Shown: piece after piece, positions 60,541 through 64,000 of the stretch | How the letters are laid out: every line of letters begins with the position of its first letter | Position numbering within the stretch: the first letter of the stretch is position 1 | NCBI RefSeq assembly: GCF_030272615.1 | Contig: NC_081405.1 | Coordinates: forward strand, 157,373,454 to 157,437,453 | Length of the DNA stretch: 64,000 bases | Direction: 5' to 3' | Source of the DNA: Cryptomeria japonica | Lineage: Eukaryota; Streptophyta; Pinopsida; Cupressales; Cupressaceae | Translations under genes and position numbers: made by a program | The notes under the pieces: generated by a model | The model's input: the letters and a program-made list of their open reading frames with translations, nothing else | Database searches by the model: none | What the model was told of the DNA's origin: nothing

Positions 60541-61448
60541 GTTGGCTAAATTCGCCAAAATTTCAAAAGGATGGAAATAAAATTCAAAAAAATCAACCTA
60601 CACATGGAAGGTCAAACAAAGTCAACATGATGTCACAAAATCCACAGAAATTTCAAAATTAAATCCAAAATGAAGAAATATCTAAATAAAAATAAAAAAA
60701 ATCCTCAAAATAAATCCAAAATGGAATGTTTTTTTTGAGAATATTGAGGGAATATTAAAAATTTATTAAGATATTAATTCAAAATGGAAAGTTTTTTTTT
60801 GAAAGGGAATATTGGAGGATTAATGAATATCTTCAAACTTAAATTAAAATGGAAAGTTTTTTTTTTTAGAATTAGAAGTATGAGTTGGATGATTTTAGGG
60901 GTTTTTCTTAAAACTTGTCTACAAATACTTCATTATCAAATTCATTATTACACCAAGAAGTTCAAAATTACTAAGGAGAGCTTAGTAAAGTATGTCAGTT
61001 TGAAGATAATCTGGAGGAAATTCTAGATATTGCTGGAAGTCGGATAATATTTTGGCAGAAGGCTTACAGATTTCTGGATCAAGGCATCTTTTTTGAATTT
61101 TCTCAATATTTTGGAGAAAAGCCTAGCCAAGTCAGAGGTAAAATTAAAATTGTGAATTTTCTGAATATTTTTCTAGAATTTAATAAATGGGTCTGGAGGT
61201 GAAAATTCAACTTTTTTGGCTAAGTATAAATTTTTTTCGAAAGTTTTAACACTTGATGGGGACTTTAACCAGCTTCAAGGCTGAGGGTCTGGAGGTGAAA
61301 ATTCAACTTTGGTGGCTAAGTAATGAGAGTGAAAAAATGAAAATTTTCCAACACTTAGCCATTTCGCGGCCCTGTTATTTTTTTTCAAAATTCTGCAGAT
61401 TTTTTCTAACTTAAAGTTTTTATCATTCATCTGCAGGTCTTGAGCGCC
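60541..61448 (+). promoter_or_regulatory. leader of member 4 with candidate intron
   Basis: AT-rich. Two near-identical segments, GGTCTGGAGGTGAAAATTCA (61191 and 61288), flank the candidate intron area. The acceptor CATCTGCAG ends at 61436, 12 nt before the ATG. No strong TATA was identified. Confidence 0.45.
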
Positions 61449-64000
61449 ATGAAGTTCGAGGTAGATAAAGATGCTCCTCCTGAGTCAAGGATGACTTCCA
61501 AGTGGAAGAACAAGCGACACCAACCTCGGACACATCAATCTGAGGGAGTTTAAGAAGCGAATGTTTGGTCTAGACAACCTTGTGCCTACCACCATTGCGC
61601 GGAAGATGATGAAGAGTGGTATCGTGCACGCTGCCGGTTTCCTCCCCACCATGCAGTGCAATGAACTAGTAGTTGAGTGTGCCAAACACTACAACCCCAT
61701 CAGTAAGGATATTGTTGCACCTGATGGAAGAGTGTTGGCAAATGTCAGCGATGAGGCCATCAGAGAGGCCTTTAGGATCCCTGAGTACCACAACACAGTA
61801 TATATGACCAAGGATGAAGCTGATAGTTTGTACCATGATCACCTAGAAGAATATGATGCCATAGTTAATCATTCCTGGTTAGACAAGCCGAGGAAGGGCG
61901 CCTCTAAACTCCAGAGAAAGAGCCTAGTACGAGCATACTTCAAGGAGGACATTGGGGACATGATCGTCTTGCTCAATAGAATAATAGGAAATCCTCAGGG
62001 AGCTCCATTCGAACCCTGGATGTATTATTTCATTAATGAAATAATCAATGGAGTAAAAATGATAGACTGGGCCCGTACGATCAGCGACAGTTTAGACAGC
62101 CAGCCAAGGAATCTGGAGGCAAACAGGACTTTCTTCATGAGTTCTTACTTGTTCTATTCTTTAGCCAGGACCTACAGGTACAAAGGTCTCACTTGCAGAG
62201 GAGAAGTTGGGAACAAGGAGAACCAATTCCCAGTATATGATTGCTATCCCCAGCTCCATATGGAGGAAAAGTTCCATTTCAAAAGGGTGAATGATGCCTT
62301 CCTAATGCACATTACCCGGACCCTTCAAGGTGGCCTGCACCAGAGGCTCTCTCAAGAGTCTATGGACTTTATTAGTCGGTTCGGGTGTTGGTACATCCAA
62401 TATCCAAAGTTCACTTACCTCCAAATTCAGGGATTCTCTGGTCCTCCATACAAGCTTCCAGCTTACCCAACCAACCGAGTGGTGTTGCTCAAGGTTCTGA
62501 GACAATTGGAGGAGTATATAGTGATTCAAAGGGATAAGCAGAAGAAGGCAGGCACATCCTCACTTACAATTGGTAATGGGCTGGAAACATGTCCATCATC
62601 ACAAGCTGCAGCTACCGCTGAGAAAGAACTGGCCTGGTATCCCTTTTACCAATACAAGGCAAGAAAAGATTTCGATCCATTCCAGAGGATAAAGAAGATC
62701 GAAGGGACAACGTTTGAGCACAGACTAGATCTGGAAGACTACTGGGCTAATGCAACCGATAGTTTCGAGATCCGGAAGAGGTTCTGGTCAAGAATTCCTC
62801 TAAGTATGGTGAGAGCAACGGAAGTGTTCAAAGTTGCCGATTAGGTGGAAGAAAGCCTAGAACTTCAGCAGCCGGGTTTTGAGAAGATGAAGAATGAACC
62901 TTTGGTCTTGATAGATTGGACAGAGGGAGAAAAATCAGACCTAGCAGACCTCATGAGGTCAGTAGTTGAATACTCAAGGTGGTGGGCATCTAAAAAGACA
63001 AAACAGTTAAAGGCCAAAGGTATAGTTCTAACTTATGAATTAATGGGAGTGGATGATACTCTGTCCGTCCACCCTTGTACCTCCGTCGGTGATGCTCGGA
63101 ATCCGGAAAGTGTTGGATCTCGAAAGAGAAAAGAGTTGGGTGGAAGCTCCACAAAGTGCACAGGGAAAAGGGCTGTAGGTGAGAGAAGAGAATCCAGCGA
63201 AAGTCACTCCATCCTAAGTGCTGCTTCCATTGCGCCTGGTCAGAGTACAATTGGGGAACAAGAGAAAAATATCTATGTGAGTGATGATGAAGTAAGAGTT
63301 CTTTCTCAGCCAGCTGAGGAGGCGGTGGAGAAGGTCTTCCGAACTCCAGACAAAGGGCAGGATGAAGCCCCTATAATTTTCTTCGACGGCATACCAGCGA
63401 ACCCAGGAGAAGCAGACGATGAGTTTGATCGGAATACTCTAGAACAATCAACCATTCCTGATTGGCTGAGAGCAAGAATAAAGGCCAAGGTTCCCAAGAA
63501 GGTCCACTCAACCGAGGAGGCTATCGCAGCATTCCTGGAGGAGGTGAATGAGCCCACCGCAGCTAAACCGCCCAAGCCAGCCAAGAAGTTCTCCCTGATT
63601 CAGAGAGACAGTGCCCGATTTAGGACAGTCCAGATAGCAGTGCCCAAAGAAGGGAAGACTAGGGACAATGTCACCGCAGATGACTACAAGATCACCACCA
63701 TAGAGATGGGTAAGCCTACCCAGGACCAGGAGGTCCAATATTTTGACGACTCCTGTAATGTTCTAAAGACAAGGCTAGCTCATGAGAAAGAAAAGAGAAA
63801 GAAAGTGGAGGAAGAAAACCAGCAGTGGAGGAAGTATGTTCTCCATCTTACCAGCCCACTCAACCATGAAGTCCCAGCTACTCCACCACAGCCTCTTCAG
63901 CAGGGATCAATGAAGGACTATGATGAGATGAAGGGATCGTACACTCAAGAAAAGGAGTGGATTTCAGATGCTGTGATACGTGCTGACACCCTGGTAGAAA
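61449..64000 (+). pseudogene. unknown protein of the gene-bearing element family, member 4, runs off the window
   Basis: ATG at 61449 (MKFEVDKDAPPESRMTSKWK). A 2-nt deletion near 61513 shifts the frame before DTNLGHINLREFKKRMFG. The frame is then open to 62842, where a TAG replaces the Gln of VADQ in the relatives, and open again to 64000. Landmarks include GIVHAAGFLPTMQCNELVVE, LLNRIIGNPQGAPFEPWMYY, NDAFLMHITRTLQGGLHQRL, FTYLQIQGFSGPPY, IPDWLRARIKAK and RTVQIAVPKEGK. It is the least decayed plus-strand copy, with only two lesions in ~2,550 nt. Confidence 0.78.

Larger units (their letters stand above)
58917..64000 (+). mobile_element. member 4 of the gene-bearing element family, continues past the window
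   Basis: Opens TGTTGTGACCTTTTTCACAC with hairpin CCCCATT-GCA-AATGGGG, directly inside member 3's reading frame (left flank GGTTG). It carries a 118-bp tandem duplication (59314-59549), the AAAGTCCGCCC array (59720-60540), a candidate leader intron (AGAG|GTAAAATT near 61138 to CATCTGCAG ending 61436) and the ORF from 61449. The right end is not in the window. Confidence 0.78.

Noticed and set aside
1-64000. tRNA, rRNA or microRNA genes
   Set aside because: I looked for cloverleaf-type motifs and rRNA stretches by eye and found none; the tRNA-iMet-like 12-mers are primer sites next to LTRs.

Overview
The window looks like nuclear DNA of a seed plant with a very large, repeat-choked genome, most likely a gymnosperm. 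This is inferred from low GC, long gene-poor stretches, decayed LTR elements with tRNA-iMet primer sites, nested insertions and a plant papain-granulin protease. I cannot name the species. There are no operons. Almost every coding stretch belongs to a transposable element, and only one host gene is certain.  Layout. 220-1810 is a decayed hAT transposase. 2490-9869 is a minus-strand LTR element with LTRs of about 1.1 kb and a tRNA-iMet primer site; it carries a PDS5-like cohesin-cofactor sequence directly after that site, and a hAT-type MITE with a perfect 8-bp duplication sits inside it. 9876-10553 is a LINE ORF1 remnant. 12616-12820 is a GC-rich 36-bp minisatellite. 13141-14443 is the 3' end of another LTR element. 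15366-15515 and 17841-17921 are candidate host exons of unknown identity. 22717-23560 is a gag/protease remnant next to a second copy of the MITE. 25975-28398 holds the last three exons of an XBCP3-like cysteine protease, minus strand, with a long-inverted-repeat element in one intron. Its signal-peptide and prodomain exons are not in the window.  From 28881 to the right edge the window is a nest. A minus-strand gypsy element (G: gag, protease, tyrosine-rich linker, 346-bp 3' LTR, no polymerase or integrase seen) is split by four insertions. These are a 7.6-kb LTR element with zinc-knuckle gag and a second large ORF but no pol (30502-38065), and three members of an unusual family (38384-46122, 46669-53271 and 54897 onward). 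A fourth member (58917 onward) is inserted in the third.  That family is the most interesting thing here. Both complete members begin TGTTG, end CAACA and are flanked by 5-bp duplications (CATTG/CATTG; GTTCT/GTTCC), yet I find no LTR pair inside them. Each has a conserved 5' hairpin, a member-specific array of short CG-containing motifs, an apparent internal promoter, a short leader intron ending 7-12 nt before the ATG, one ORF of about 1,070 codons that I do not recognise, and then about 1.05 kb with TATA and AATAAA signals as in an LTR. The simplest reading is that they are solo LTRs of 6.6-7.7 kb whose U3 carries a gene; a cut-and-paste or cargo element is the alternative.
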